In this document: positions 39,115 to 48,573 of the stretch, one piece after another
Layout: every line of letters begins with the position of its first letter
How positions within the stretch are numbered: the first letter of the stretch is position 1
Assembly: GCA_003058525.1 (NCBI GenBank)
Contig: QBVD01000025.1
Coordinates: 1-62,209 of the forward strand
DNA from: a gamma proteobacterium symbiont of Ctena orbiculata
Lineage (GTDB): Bacteria; Pseudomonadota; Gammaproteobacteria; Chromatiales; Chromatiaceae
DNA: 62,209 nt
Direction of reading: 5' to 3'
The notes under the pieces: generated by a model
Told to the model about the DNA's origin: nothing
Databases searched by the model: none
What the model saw: the letters and a program-made list of their open reading frames with translations, nothing else
Made by a program: the position numbers and the translations under genes

Positions 39115-39843
39115 ATGCCGATGGATAAAGAGTCTCATACGTCACCACGTAAATTACTGGTAACCGGTGCCAGTCACGGTATCGGCGCCGCGATAACACG
39201 GCGATTGTTGAATCGGGGCCATCAAGTGGTGGCCGTTGGACGTGACTTTGCAAACTGGTCCGACGAAGATGGACTCGAAAAGCGTATTGTGGACCTTGCT
39301 TCCCTCGATATCTTGCCAAAACACTTGGAGGAGATAGCAGCTGATCACCCGGACATGAACGGTGCGATCTTGAATGCAGGATCCGGACGCTTCGGCAATA
39401 TAGAGGAGTTCTCTTATCAGCAGATCAGCGATCTGGTTGCAGTCAATTTGCTACAGCATCTTTATGCCGCCCGTGCCCTGGTACCCCTGCTTAAACAATC
39501 GGGTTACGGTGATCTGGTAGTCATCGGTTCGGAGGCGGCATTGACCGGCGGGCGCAAGGGTGCTGTCTACTCGGCCTGTAAATTTGCCCTAAGGGGGTTT
39601 ACCCAGTCACTACGCAGCGAATGTAGCAGCAGGGGCGTCAGAGTCTGCCTTATCAATCCCGGTATGGTGGACACGGATTTTTACGACAAGCTCAATTTCA
39701 AGCCGGGTGAACTGGCGGAAAACGCTTTGCGCGCGGAAGATATAGCAGACACCGTGATGTTGGTATTGGGGTCCCATCCCGGCACGGTATTTGATGAAAT
39801 CAACCTCAATCCACTGAAAAAGGTAATTCAGTTCAAAAACTAA
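39115..39843 (+). CDS. Short-chain dehydrogenase/reductase
   Basis: 242 residues with the full classical SDR set: TGASHGIG nucleotide loop, NAG, catalytic Ser in VVIGSEAAL and YSACK (Tyr-x3-Lys). INPGMVDTDFYDKL is the usual PG motif. Substrate is unknown. It sits two bases upstream of trmO in the same direction and probably shares a transcript with it. Confidence 0.88.
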   Translation: MPMDKESHTSPRKLLVTGASHGIGAAITRRLLNRGHQVVAVGRDFANWSDEDGLEKRIVDLASLDILPKHLEEIAADHPDMNGAILNAGSGRFGNIEEFSYQQISDLVAVNLLQHLYAARALVPLLKQSGYGDLVVIGSEAALTGGRKGAVYSACKFALRGFTQSLRSECSSRGVRVCLINPGMVDTDFYDKLNFKPGELAENALRAEDIADTVMLVLGSHPGTVFDEINLNPLKKVIQFKN

Positions 39844-39845
39844 CT

Positions 39846-40568
39846 ATGCATTTCGAGTTCCAGCCAATCGGCATCATCCACTCCTGTTTCAAAGAGAAAT
39901 TCGGTATCCCCAGGCAGTCGCGTCTGATACCCGAAGCTGAGGCTCGGCTGGAGATCCTCCCTCCCTACAACCGGCCGGAGGCCTTTCGCGAATTGGCCGA
40001 CTACTCGCATCTCTGGATTGTGTTCGTATTTCATGCATCGGCAACCGGCGAGTGGAAACCTACCGTTCGCCCTCCCCGGTTGGGCGGAAACCAGCGGGTG
40101 GGGGTATTCGCCTCGCGCAGTCCCATACGCCCCAATCCCATCGGTCTCTCTGTGGTTGATCTGCTCGACCTCGAACTGTCACACAACTGTGTCAATCTGC
40201 TTTTGGGGGGTATCGACCTGTTGGACGGCACACCGGTGCTTGATATCAAACCCTATCTACCCTATGTAGATGCCATTCCGGACGCAAACAGCGGGTACGC
40301 CGCCGATGCCCCGGGAAAGGCGATCGAATTGAGCTACTCATCAGCGGCAGAAATGGTTCTCAAGCGTATGCCGCCTGCAGAGGCCCATAAACTGCGGCAG
40401 CTGATACTGCGTGTCCTGCAAAATGACCCGCGCCCCGCTTACCTGGATGAAAGCAGAAGGAGCCGTTTCGGTATGCGCCTGCACGATTTCAATATTCGTT
40501 GGGAAGTTAAGGGGGGGACTTTTCATGTCATCGAGCTGCAATCGATCGAGGAGATCTCCGCTGACTGA
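39846..40568 (+). CDS. trmO: tRNA t6A37 N6-methyltransferase TrmO
   Basis: 240 residues, the TsaA/TrmO length. FQPIGIIHSCFKEKFGIPRQ opens the domain, and RPPRLGGNQRVGVFASRSP followed by IRPNPIGLS is the SAM-site hallmark of the beta-barrel class VIII methyltransferase. LDIKPYLPYVD is also conserved. The enzyme methylates threonylcarbamoyladenosine 37 in ACY-reading tRNAs. Confidence 0.93.
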   Translation: MHFEFQPIGIIHSCFKEKFGIPRQSRLIPEAEARLEILPPYNRPEAFRELADYSHLWIVFVFHASATGEWKPTVRPPRLGGNQRVGVFASRSPIRPNPIGLSVVDLLDLELSHNCVNLLLGGIDLLDGTPVLDIKPYLPYVDAIPDANSGYAADAPGKAIELSYSSAAEMVLKRMPPAEAHKLRQLILRVLQNDPRPAYLDESRRSRFGMRLHDFNIRWEVKGGTFHVIELQSIEEISAD

Positions 40569-40783
40569 CGAGCAGCCAGCCGGACCTCATTTCTCCCCGT
40601 ACGCGGATCTTTGTTGTATCTGCCCTTTTCTTCAAAGAGTGCTTCCTGTCGGCCTTACAAACCGCTATCATTCCCTGATCGGACAAGTAGTTAGAAGCTG
40701 AAGCAAATGTCGTGCATTGACACGCTGTCCCAGCGTCTCGTGCAGATACGCCGAATTGGTAGAAAAATAAACCCAAATCCCTG

Positions 40784-43246
40784 ATGAGTAACGACAAACC
40801 CGTCAAACATATCGCGAAACCCGACCTGGTACAGACGTTTCTGAATCAAGTCCCCGGTAGGGTCTCCGCGATTTTGGAGAATTGGCACCAGTTGGTCCAT
40901 AGCGACTGGAAAGGCAACCATCTGGATACCCTTATCGAACGAATCACAACGCTGAACGAATCAGGAACAAAATTCGGCGTACCCCAAATTGCACAGAGCG
41001 GGAGATCTTTGATTTCTCATCTTGGCGACTATCACGGCACCGGGCTGAAGCCCCAACACGACGACGTCGTTGCCCTGGACGGCCTGGTTCACGCCTTCAA
41101 GGACGCTGCTATTCAGGCCTGTAACCAGCAGGCGGAACTGCTCGCCAGCAAACCTGCGGAAACCGACAAGGATGAATCGGAATTCTCCACTGAACAGAAG
41201 GTATTTATACTCGGTATCGATGAAGCGCTGGCGGCGAATCTGACCCGACACCTGCAAGCCAACCAATTCGACGTCGAGTATGTCACCGGCGCGGAAGAGA
41301 TCGTACACTATTATGAGATCAATCCGGATGATACCAGCTTACTGATCAGCCATGTGGATTTGCTGGGCAAACTCTTCCCCGAATCGAAAAATGGTGGGCT
41401 GTGGAACAAGAATAATGCGCTCCCCGGCATGCCTGTAGCCTTCATCGCGGACAACCCGGACCTTAAGACCCGACTCTCCGCCATGCGTGTGGATGCCAGT
41501 GCCTATTGGGTGAAACCGGTCGATCCCTACCTGGCGGCAAAACGCATCCGCGAACTCTCTTCCACCCATTCGCACACCGCCTATCGTGTGCTGATCGTCG
41601 AGGATGACCCGGCACAGGCCGATTTTGCCGATGCCATTTTAAGCAAGGCCAATTTCGATTGCCGGTGCGTCACAGATCCGCTGCAGGTCATGGATGTACT
41701 GCAGGATTTCAAACCGGACTTGATCCTGATGGATCTCTATATGCCGGAAGCCAGCGGCACTGAACTGACAACGGTAATCCGGGAAGACAATGAGTTCCTC
41801 GACGTGCCGATCGTGTTTCTCTCAGGTGAGCAGGATCTTGACAAACAGCTGAGTGCGCTCAGTTTCGGCGGCGAGGACTTTCTCTCCAAACCGATCGCGC
41901 CCAAACATCTCATTACCACCGTCACCAACCGTATCCGACGCGCACGCCAACTCAGTCACCGTCTGCACGGCCATACCCGCAGTGAAAAAGAGACCGGCCT
42001 TCACTCACGCAACTATCTGCTTGAACGTCTTGACGCTCTATTGCAATCGGAGTCGCCAATCGATGAAATCACGGGGATCTTCTTTCTGCAGATAGACAAT
42101 CCGGAAGAACTCATCAAGTCGGTGGGTATCGGCGGCCTCGATGCGGTACTTGCGATGGTTGCCGATCATCTGAAACAGCACCTGCAGAGCCAGGATATAC
42201 TGACCCGCTTTGGCGACAACAGCCTAAGCCTGCTTGCCTTGCGTCCATCACGGGATGATCTGCAGTCTCTGGGTGAAACGCTATGTCAGTCGATATCCAA
42301 GCAGATCATCGAGGTCGAGAATACCACTGTCGGGGCCACTCTCAGCATCGGCATCTACCCGGTCGAGAGGAATAATCATGATTCTCGCTCAATTATCGCC
42401 CATGCTCAGATCGCCAGTCGCCAGGCCCTTGAAGCAGGCGGCAATCAAATCAAATTCGTTGAAGCGGAGAAATCTCCCCAGGCACAGGTAGGTGAAGGTG
42501 CAGCGGTAGACATGGGTACATTGATCGAAAGCGCCATCGAGAAGGACTATTTCGACATCTATTTCCAGCCTATTGTGGCCTTGCAGGGCAGCACCCAGGC
42601 CCACTACCAAACCCTGCTTCGACTTCAGGAACCCGATGGCAAACTGCATCGTGCCGCAGAGTTCATCCCCGCGGCCGAGGAGCTGGGATTGATCAGCAAG
42701 GTGGATCAATGGACTGCGAGACGGGCAGTCCATGTCATCAATGAGCATAAGCTACAAGGGAATGAAATCCATCTGTTCGTCTCCCAATCCACCGATCTGC
42801 TGGAAAACATGGAACGTCTTACCTGGCTGCGCGAAAAATACCGCCAGGGTCAGATACAGAAAGGATCGCTGACCTTCGAGTTCAATATCAACGAAGTGGC
42901 CAAAAACCTCAAATCCGCGAAGATCTGTTTCGACATCCTGGGCAAGATCGGCATCTCTTCCCTGCTGACCCGCGTCACACTTACACCGGAAACCGAGCGA
43001 GTCATCGAACACCTGCCCATTCAATTTATAAAGCTCGATTTCAACCTGTTGCAGGAACCCGAACAGGGACTCAAGCAGCTCATCGAACTTGCCCACAAAA
43101 AAGGTATCAAAGTCATAGCTCCCCAAGTGGAGGATCCACGCAGCATCGCCATTTTGTGGAGCAGCGGTACCGATTACGTACAGGGGAATTTCGTACAGCG
43201 GCCGGAAAGCAACCTGATCTACGATTTTAACGAGTCCGTACTCTGA
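40784..43246 (+). CDS. Multidomain response regulator with degenerate GGDEF and EAL domains
   Basis: 820 residues. Order: HPT-like helices (about 15-118) lacking the phosphorylatable His (TTLNES in place of HxLKGS), a degenerate receiver (about 138-258), an intact receiver (about 267-388: LIVEDDPAQ, LILMDLYMPE with Asp 317, LSKPI), a GGDEF-like domain (about 400-550) with RFGDNSLSLL in place of GGDEF, and an EAL-like domain (about 570-812) where EALLR is QTLLR and DDFGTG is missing. It should neither make nor cut c-di-GMP but may bind it or signal by contact. It stands alone. Confidence 0.88.
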   Translation: MSNDKPVKHIAKPDLVQTFLNQVPGRVSAILENWHQLVHSDWKGNHLDTLIERITTLNESGTKFGVPQIAQSGRSLISHLGDYHGTGLKPQHDDVVALDGLVHAFKDAAIQACNQQAELLASKPAETDKDESEFSTEQKVFILGIDEALAANLTRHLQANQFDVEYVTGAEEIVHYYEINPDDTSLLISHVDLLGKLFPESKNGGLWNKNNALPGMPVAFIADNPDLKTRLSAMRVDASAYWVKPVDPYLAAKRIRELSSTHSHTAYRVLIVEDDPAQADFADAILSKANFDCRCVTDPLQVMDVLQDFKPDLILMDLYMPEASGTELTTVIREDNEFLDVPIVFLSGEQDLDKQLSALSFGGEDFLSKPIAPKHLITTVTNRIRRARQLSHRLHGHTRSEKETGLHSRNYLLERLDALLQSESPIDEITGIFFLQIDNPEELIKSVGIGGLDAVLAMVADHLKQHLQSQDILTRFGDNSLSLLALRPSRDDLQSLGETLCQSISKQIIEVENTTVGATLSIGIYPVERNNHDSRSIIAHAQIASRQALEAGGNQIKFVEAEKSPQAQVGEGAAVDMGTLIESAIEKDYFDIYFQPIVALQGSTQAHYQTLLRLQEPDGKLHRAAEFIPAAEELGLISKVDQWTARRAVHVINEHKLQGNEIHLFVSQSTDLLENMERLTWLREKYRQGQIQKGSLTFEFNINEVAKNLKSAKICFDILGKIGISSLLTRVTLTPETERVIEHLPIQFIKLDFNLLQEPEQGLKQLIELAHKKGIKVIAPQVEDPRSIAILWSSGTDYVQGNFVQRPESNLIYDFNESVL

Positions 43247-43304
43247 AGCATTCCCCCATCCGGGTTACTGACATTGACTCGCCGGGGAATTAGGGAGCCG
43301 TATT

Positions 43305-43685
43305 ATGATGCAACTGCAACGATACACCCTGCCACTGATACTGATGCTGGTTTCAACACCTGCCATATCGAATGATGAGGCCAGAGCTTATCCGAGACCT
43401 GTCGAACCCCTCTATGAGGAAGGGGACGAGCAACTCGGCTGCAGGCAGCTGGAACAGCGATTGTCACACCTGGAAAGTCGATCCTACAGTGCCAAACCGG
43501 GATTCTATGAGGACCCCTATACCGGGGCGTCCATCTGGATCGGTTCCCTTTGGGTGCCAGGCGCCCTGAGCTATCTGGGTTATTCCGCTATTGCTGAATA
43601 TCAAGAGAACGACCGTCTTCATCACACCCAGAGCCGAATCGAGGGTCTTCGGCGGATGAAGGCCAACCTTCGATGTCATGAATAG
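43305..43685 (+). CDS. Small exported protein with one hydrophobic segment
   Basis: 126 residues. A signal peptide (LPLILMLVSTPAISN) is followed by a charged region with a Cys (LGCRQLEQRLSHL), a hydrophobic stretch (IWIGSLWVPGALSYLGY) and a C-terminal charged helix ending in a second Cys. No family recognised. It overlaps the start of the ABC exporter gene by eight bases, so it is probably co-translated and may be an accessory of that exporter. Confidence 0.7.
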   Translation: MMQLQRYTLPLILMLVSTPAISNDEARAYPRPVEPLYEEGDEQLGCRQLEQRLSHLESRSYSAKPGFYEDPYTGASIWIGSLWVPGALSYLGYSAIAEYQENDRLHHTQSRIEGLRRMKANLRCHE

Positions 43686-45507
43686 CGATGCCGCATACCC
43701 GTTGTCCAAATCCGGCTTGCGCGAGGGGGAGTATCGCTGGAACGAACTGATCCAGATGGTGCTGCATCACCGGCGTGAGCTGGTTGCCGCCAATATGATT
43801 GCCGTTCTGGGCGCCATAGCCGCCGTGCCCGTGCCCCTGTTGATTCCGTTGTTGGTGGACGAAGTGTTGCTCGACCAACCCGGGAAGGCGATTGCCGCCA
43901 TGAATGCCCTGTTTCCACAGGCCTGGCATGGACCGGTGCTGTACATTCTCGCGATTCTGGTTCTCACCCTCATCCTGCGCCTTCTCGCGCTTATCTTCGG
44001 TGTATGGCAGACCTGGCAGTTCACGAGGATCGCCAAGGATGTCATTTTTCATATCCGGCGGGATTTGCTGCTCAGACTTGAATGCATCTCCATGTCCGCC
44101 TACGAGACCATGGGCAGCGGCACCGTCGCCTCCCATCTGGTTACCGATCTGGAAGCCGTGGACAGCTTCGTCAGTGTCACCACCAGCAAGTTCCTGGTGG
44201 CTGCATTGAGTATCATCGGGACCGCGATCGTGTTGCTCTGGATCAACTGGGCCCTGGCCTTGTTCATTCTTTTTCTCAATCCCTTGGTGATCTATTTCAC
44301 CACTATTTTCGGGCGCAAGGTCAAGCAGCTCAAAAAGAGGGAGAACTCTGCCTTCCAGCTGTTTCAGGAGTCTCTCGAGGAGACCCTGGATGCCATTCAA
44401 CAGATTCGCGCCAGCAACCGGGAGCGGCACTATATAAGACGCATCATCGACAAGGCCGATAATATCCGCCATCACTCCGCGGCGTTCACCTGGAAGAGCG
44501 ATGCGGCCAATCGCCTCTCCTTCATGATCTTCCTCTTCGGTTTTGATATCTTCCGTACTGTCAGCATGTTCATGGTGCTCTGGTCCGATCTGACGATTGG
44601 GGAAATGTTAGGCGTCTACGCCTATCTCTGGTTCATGATGGGGCCGGTGCAGGAAGTGTTGAATATCCAGTATGCCTACAATGGCGCACAGGCAGCGCTC
44701 GGCCGTATAAACGAGATGTTTAGAGTCGACCTTGAGCCGACCTATCCGCACAACCACAATCCCTTTCTCGGCAAACCCACTGTCGGTCTCCGTCTTGAGG
44801 ATATCCACTTTGCCTATGGCGATGGCTCGTCTGTATTGAACGGTGTCAACCTGGAAGTCAAAGCCGGTGAAAAGGTTGCTTTCGTCGGAGCCAGCGGTGG
44901 TGGAAAGACCACCCTGGTTCAAATCATACTGGGCCTCTATCCCGTTAAGGCCGGACGGGTTCTGTTTGACGAGATTTCCGTAGAGGAGGTCGGTATGGAC
45001 GTAGTACGGGACCATGTCGCCACCGTTCTACAACACCCGGCCCTGCTCAATGACAGTGTCAGGATCAATCTCACCCTGGGGCGCGAGATTGCAGATGATA
45101 AATTGTGGCAGGCCCTGGAGATCGCACAGTTGCAGGATACCGTGCATGCCATGGAAAATGGTCTGGAGACACTGATCGGCCGTTTCGGTGTCCGCCTGTC
45201 CGGCGGTCAGCGGCAACGGCTTGCTATTGCACGCATGGTGTTGACCGACCCCAAGGTGGTGATTCTCGATGAAGCCACCTCCGCCCTCGATACCACAACG
45301 GAAGGCGACCTCCATGCTGCCCTGCAGAGCTTTCTCAAGGGACGAACGACGATAATCATTGCGCATAGACTGAGTGCTGTAAAACAGGCTGACCGGGTGC
45401 TTGTATTTGAAGATGGGCAGGTCGTCGAAGAGGGTCGTCATGAGGAATTGTTGGAAAACAACGGCCTCTATACCAGCCTGTACGGACGGCAGGAACAGCA
45501 GCGCTAG
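43678..45507 (+). CDS. ABC exporter, fused permease and ATPase
   Basis: 609 residues. Six membrane helices occupy about 30-325. The ATPase domain has Walker A GASGGGKTT, signature LSGGQRQRLAIARM, Walker B VVILDEATSALD and the H-loop IIIAHRLS, all intact. It is a homodimeric half-transporter of the MsbA/lipid-exporter class; the substrate is not deducible. No MFP or TolC-like gene is adjacent. Confidence 0.92.
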   Translation: MNSDAAYPLSKSGLREGEYRWNELIQMVLHHRRELVAANMIAVLGAIAAVPVPLLIPLLVDEVLLDQPGKAIAAMNALFPQAWHGPVLYILAILVLTLILRLLALIFGVWQTWQFTRIAKDVIFHIRRDLLLRLECISMSAYETMGSGTVASHLVTDLEAVDSFVSVTTSKFLVAALSIIGTAIVLLWINWALALFILFLNPLVIYFTTIFGRKVKQLKKRENSAFQLFQESLEETLDAIQQIRASNRERHYIRRIIDKADNIRHHSAAFTWKSDAANRLSFMIFLFGFDIFRTVSMFMVLWSDLTIGEMLGVYAYLWFMMGPVQEVLNIQYAYNGAQAALGRINEMFRVDLEPTYPHNHNPFLGKPTVGLRLEDIHFAYGDGSSVLNGVNLEVKAGEKVAFVGASGGGKTTLVQIILGLYPVKAGRVLFDEISVEEVGMDVVRDHVATVLQHPALLNDSVRINLTLGREIADDKLWQALEIAQLQDTVHAMENGLETLIGRFGVRLSGGQRQRLAIARMVLTDPKVVILDEATSALDTTTEGDLHAALQSFLKGRTTIIIAHRLSAVKQADRVLVFEDGQVVEEGRHEELLENNGLYTSLYGRQEQQR

Positions 45508-45663
45508 GCATATTCGAGCACTCGCCAATCAAGATTTACTGCCTAAGCCGCGCCGAACCAGGAATGCGGTGGATGAAACCCTTTGATTATCTTATCCGTA
45601 TCGTTGAATAACAGGTTTCTATCGGTTTCACCTGCTCATCCATCCCTGATGTAAATACAGAGT

Positions 45664-45727
45664 GCAGAGAGCAACGGGGAGACACATGCCAAAGATGTAC
45701 CGTGTGATACTGGCTGGCAGATCTGTT
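45664..45727 (+). pseudogene. Fossil of an lpxR-like 5' end
   Basis: These 64 bases align without gaps to 46197-46260 inside the intact lpxR-like gene (53 of 64 identical). The translation AESNGETHAKDVPCDTGWQI parallels AESDWDMRAKDEPYDTGWQI of the intact copy. A stop codon lies just upstream and a palindromic repeat interrupts it at 45731. It is the remains of a second copy lost by deletion. Confidence 0.8.
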
Positions 45728-45730
45728 CTC

Positions 45731-46002
45731 GTTCTCACACTCTAGCGTGAGAATACATACAGGAGGCAGATTAACAGAACACTGCATGGGTTCCCACGAT
45801 CCCCCATGGGAACCAAAAAAACAGATGTAGGGTGCGGCTTGCCGCACCATCTACCGGTTACCACGCTTGGGATGGTTCTGATAACGGTTCGGTGCGGCAA
45901 GCCGCACCCTTGTCACATCATATTTTACTCGTTCCCATGCTCCAGCGTGGGAATGCATACAGAAGGTAGGTTAGTATGCAATATGGGTTTCCACGGGAAA
46001 CC
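45731..46002. repeat. Palindrome cluster upstream of the lpxR-like gene
   Basis: The 596-bp gap 45508-46103 is packed with palindromes. GTTCTCACACTCTAGCGTGA (45731-45750) and GTTCCCATGCTCCAGCGTGG (45931-45950) belong to one family; weaker relatives lie at 45789-45814 and 45985-46002. Two copies of the GGTGCGGC-type palindrome are at 45831-45848 and 45891-45908. The first about 150 bp (45508-45660) show nothing I can identify. Confidence 0.82.
45822..45910. repeat. Left flanking direct repeat of lpxR-like gene
   Basis: An approximately 89-bp unit bounded by GGTGCGGCTTGCCGCACC (45831-45848) and GGTGCGGCAAGCCGCACC (45891-45908). It recurs in the same orientation at 47260-47348 with only a few differences. 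Weak similarity continues on both sides (for example CATCATATT just after each). Confidence 0.88.
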
Positions 46003-46103
46003 ATAGAAACAAAAAAACTCAGCACAGAACTTTTAACCTTGTTGTTATGCAGTGGCTGGGTAAAGTGGGATACCAGATAGTATTTTAGAAAGATATCATC
46101 TCT

Positions 46104-47213
46104 ATGCCATACAACCATCGACGCAACTCTTCTTTTGGATTCATCCCGTTTGGTTTACTCCGGGCATTAATCTTGTCATTGGTTCAGATAGGACACGCAG
46201 AGAGCGACTGGGATATGCGTGCCAAAGATGAACCGTATGACACAGGCTGGCAGATCTATTTCGATAATGACATCTCCTTCAACGACGAAAAGGACCGAAA
46301 TTATACGGGCGGCCTTGCACTCACTTTAACAGGTAAGCGTGCCGCCGATTACTGGTTCTCTCTCGACCCATGGCTGAATAGTCTGGATCGACTGAGCGGT
46401 TTCGGCAAACCCCAGGCAGGGGACAATGGCATCCACAGGCATGCCATCGAATTCGGCCTAACCATTTTTACCCCGGATGATATCGCTGAATCAGAGCCTA
46501 TTGAGAACGATCACCCCTATGCCAACATGCTGTTCCTGTCCAACAGCCAGAGTCGTGTCTACCCCTCACGTGGTTTGCTTTTTCAGTCGACTCTGCTGCT
46601 GGGAGTCCTGGGCACGGATGTAGGTGAGGAAGTGCAAAAAGCGATGCACAACCTGACCGACTCAGACCAACCTCGGGGATGGAGCAATCAGATCTCAGAT
46701 GGCGGTGAGTTGACGGCCAAATACTCACTCTCCGTTCAGAAGATGCTGTTGAGTCGTCAGGGAGGCCTTTCATATGATGTCAGAGCCGGGCTTGAAGCCG
46801 GTATCGGTTATACGACGGACGTCAACGGCGCAATCAGTTTTCGGCTGGGGAAACTCAATACGCCCTGGTGGCGATTTACCCCTCATCTATCCGAATACAT
46901 CAGCTTTGGACAAACATTCGGACAAACTACCGATCATGGACACACCCGACCGGAATTTTTTCTCTGGGGTGGATTGAACCTGAAATACCGTTTTTACAAC
47001 GCCATCCTGCAAGGCCAGTTTCGCGACAGTGCAGTGACATTCAACCGGGATGAATTGGAATCTGTGATTCTGAATGGATGGCTGGGTATCACCAAAACAT
47101 TCAGCAACGGAATGGGTATCAGCTTTGTTATACGCAAGCAGAACAATGAGATCGAGAACAGCGGCAAGGATGACCCTTTCTGGAGCGGACTGATTATCAG
47201 CAAGACCTATTGA
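46104..47213 (+). CDS. LpxR/DUF2219-family outer membrane lipid A deacylase-like protein
   Basis: 369 residues. A signal peptide (about 1-32) is followed by the family opening WQIYFDNDISFNDEKDRNYT, where LpxR has its Asn-Asp catalytic/metal region, and repeated beta strands ending in DPFWSGLIISKTY. LpxR removes the 3'-acyloxyacyl chain of lipid A from outside. The family includes uncharacterised members, so activity is inferred. It is bracketed by near-identical repeats and preceded by a fossil of a second copy. Confidence 0.8.
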   Translation: MPYNHRRNSSFGFIPFGLLRALILSLVQIGHAESDWDMRAKDEPYDTGWQIYFDNDISFNDEKDRNYTGGLALTLTGKRAADYWFSLDPWLNSLDRLSGFGKPQAGDNGIHRHAIEFGLTIFTPDDIAESEPIENDHPYANMLFLSNSQSRVYPSRGLLFQSTLLLGVLGTDVGEEVQKAMHNLTDSDQPRGWSNQISDGGELTAKYSLSVQKMLLSRQGGLSYDVRAGLEAGIGYTTDVNGAISFRLGKLNTPWWRFTPHLSEYISFGQTFGQTTDHGHTRPEFFLWGGLNLKYRFYNAILQGQFRDSAVTFNRDELESVILNGWLGITKTFSNGMGISFVIRKQNNEIENSGKDDPFWSGLIISKTY

Positions 47214-47259
47214 TCTCTTCTATTCCCATTGTTTCTCATTTCCACGGGGGACCTAAAAA

Positions 47260-47348
47260 CGGATGTAGGGTGCGGCTTGCCGCACCATCTACCGGTTACC
47301 ACGCTTGGGATGGTTCTGTTAATGGTTCGGTGCGGCAAGCCGCACCCT
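47260..47348. repeat. Right flanking direct repeat of lpxR-like gene
   Basis: The partner of 45822-45910, with its two palindromes at 47269-47286 and 47329-47346. It fills most of the gap between the lpxR-like and thpR genes. Confidence 0.88.
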
Positions 47349-47385
47349 ACTTGTACATCATATTGTTTACGTGGCATGCCCAGGC

Positions 47386-47910
47386 CTATTCCAGTGCCCA
47401 GCGCCGCAACACCTGATAACGTGTCCCGGATGAACCCGGGTTCGCCGAAGACGCCAAGACAAACTCGCTCACCTGCCAGACAATAGGCTCTGCCAGCTGT
47501 TGCGGGGCAACCCGGCGCGCCTTCCTGTAAAGGGTGACATGGGGCTTATAACTGCGCTCCTCCGGTTCATGCCCACAACCGGTCAGGCCATTGTTCAAGT
47601 CCACAACCAGTTGGCTGAGCACTGGGGGCGTCTCTGCCGGTGAGGCCCAGAATATCCTGGGTCTCGACCAATAGCCGGTATGATCAATCGACAACTCGAT
47701 CGGCGCCCCCCTGATACCATCGGCGACATTTTCGATACAGCGCTTTTGGGATGGCGCTATCTGACCGAGAAAGACCAGGGTCATATGCAGATCCTCTGCA
47801 ATATGACGGCGCCCTTCTCCCGGCTCGGATGTATGCGCCAAGGCACTCAGGCGATACCGCACCTCCTCGTCCGGCCACAGGGCAAAGAAATAACGCTCCT
47901 CACTCATCAA
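47386..47910 (-). CDS. thpR: RNA 2',3'-cyclic phosphodiesterase ThpR
   Basis: 174 residues of the 2H phosphoesterase fold with both HxT motifs: HMTLVFLGQI and HVTLYRKA. YFFALWPDEEVRYRL is the usual N-terminus. The family (also called 2'-5' RNA ligase LigT) opens 2',3'-cyclic phosphates on RNA ends. It is 147 bp from pncC on the same strand. Confidence 0.93.
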   Translation of the reverse strand: MMSEERYFFALWPDEEVRYRLSALAHTSEPGEGRRHIAEDLHMTLVFLGQIAPSQKRCIENVADGIRGAPIELSIDHTGYWSRPRIFWASPAETPPVLSQLVVDLNNGLTGCGHEPEERSYKPHVTLYRKARRVAPQQLAEPIVWQVSEFVLASSANPGSSGTRYQVLRRWALE

Positions 47911-48057
47911 TCAGTCTGATTACCTCTCTCACTCCGCTATTGAATCCATGCTCCATTGAGTCTTGAAACGATAGCGATGCCGCTAGCTTTATTCTCGAGC
48001 TTTAATGTGACGCTCCTATATAGCCGTGATTGATGGAACAGAGCCCCACCACATTGA

Positions 48058-48573
48058 TCAATTGGAGGTGCGATGCGCGCTCAGTATACCCTCAAGTTGT
48101 TGCAAAGCGCAGACCACCGCCTGCCAACGCACCTGGTTGCGATCACCATTGAAACAGTGCCGCTGGGCCATTCCCTCGTTATCCTTGACCTGCCAGGCGA
48201 AGCAGACGGTTCCCACCGGCTTTTCCTTGCTGCCGCCACCGGGCCCGGCAATCCCGCTGATCGCCACTGCAACGTCGGCACCGCTTTCAGTCAATGCTCC
48301 TTGCGTCATCTCCAGGACGCAGGCTTCACTTACCGCACCGGATTGTTGCAGGGTTGTTGACGAGACGCCCAGCATTGTCTGTTTCGACTGATTGCTGTAG
48401 GTCACAAATCCGCGGTCGAACCAATCGCTGCTCCCAGGCAGATCGGTCAAAATCTTGGCAAGCCATCCACCGGTGCAGGACTCGGCGACAACCAGACGAT
48501 AACCCTGTTGGCGCAGCCGGCCGGCACATACTCCTGTTAGCTCTTCAACGGCTTGAGCCGAGGCAATATCCAT
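48058..48573 (-). CDS. pncC: CinA C-terminal/PncC-type nicotinamide-nucleotide amidohydrolase
   Basis: 171 residues matching stand-alone CinA-C: LVVAESCTGGWLAKILTDLP (substrate Ser/Thr loop), YSNQSKQTMLGV, AVAISGIAGPGGGSKEKPVG. The enzyme deamidates NMN to NaMN in pyridine nucleotide recycling. It directly abuts the amphi-Trp gene (stop TAG, then ATG), so it appears to be the last gene of the GAK operon. In many gammaproteobacteria it instead precedes recA, which is not in this window. Confidence 0.93.
   Translation of the reverse strand: MDIASAQAVEELTGVCAGRLRQQGYRLVVAESCTGGWLAKILTDLPGSSDWFDRGFVTYSNQSKQTMLGVSSTTLQQSGAVSEACVLEMTQGALTESGADVAVAISGIAGPGGGSKEKPVGTVCFAWQVKDNEGMAQRHCFNGDRNQVRWQAVVCALQQLEGILSAHRTSN

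Noticed and set aside
45831-47346. Palindrome series considered as a CRISPR array
   Set aside because: The units are palindromes with irregular spacing and a gene between them; there are no regular spacers and no cas genes.
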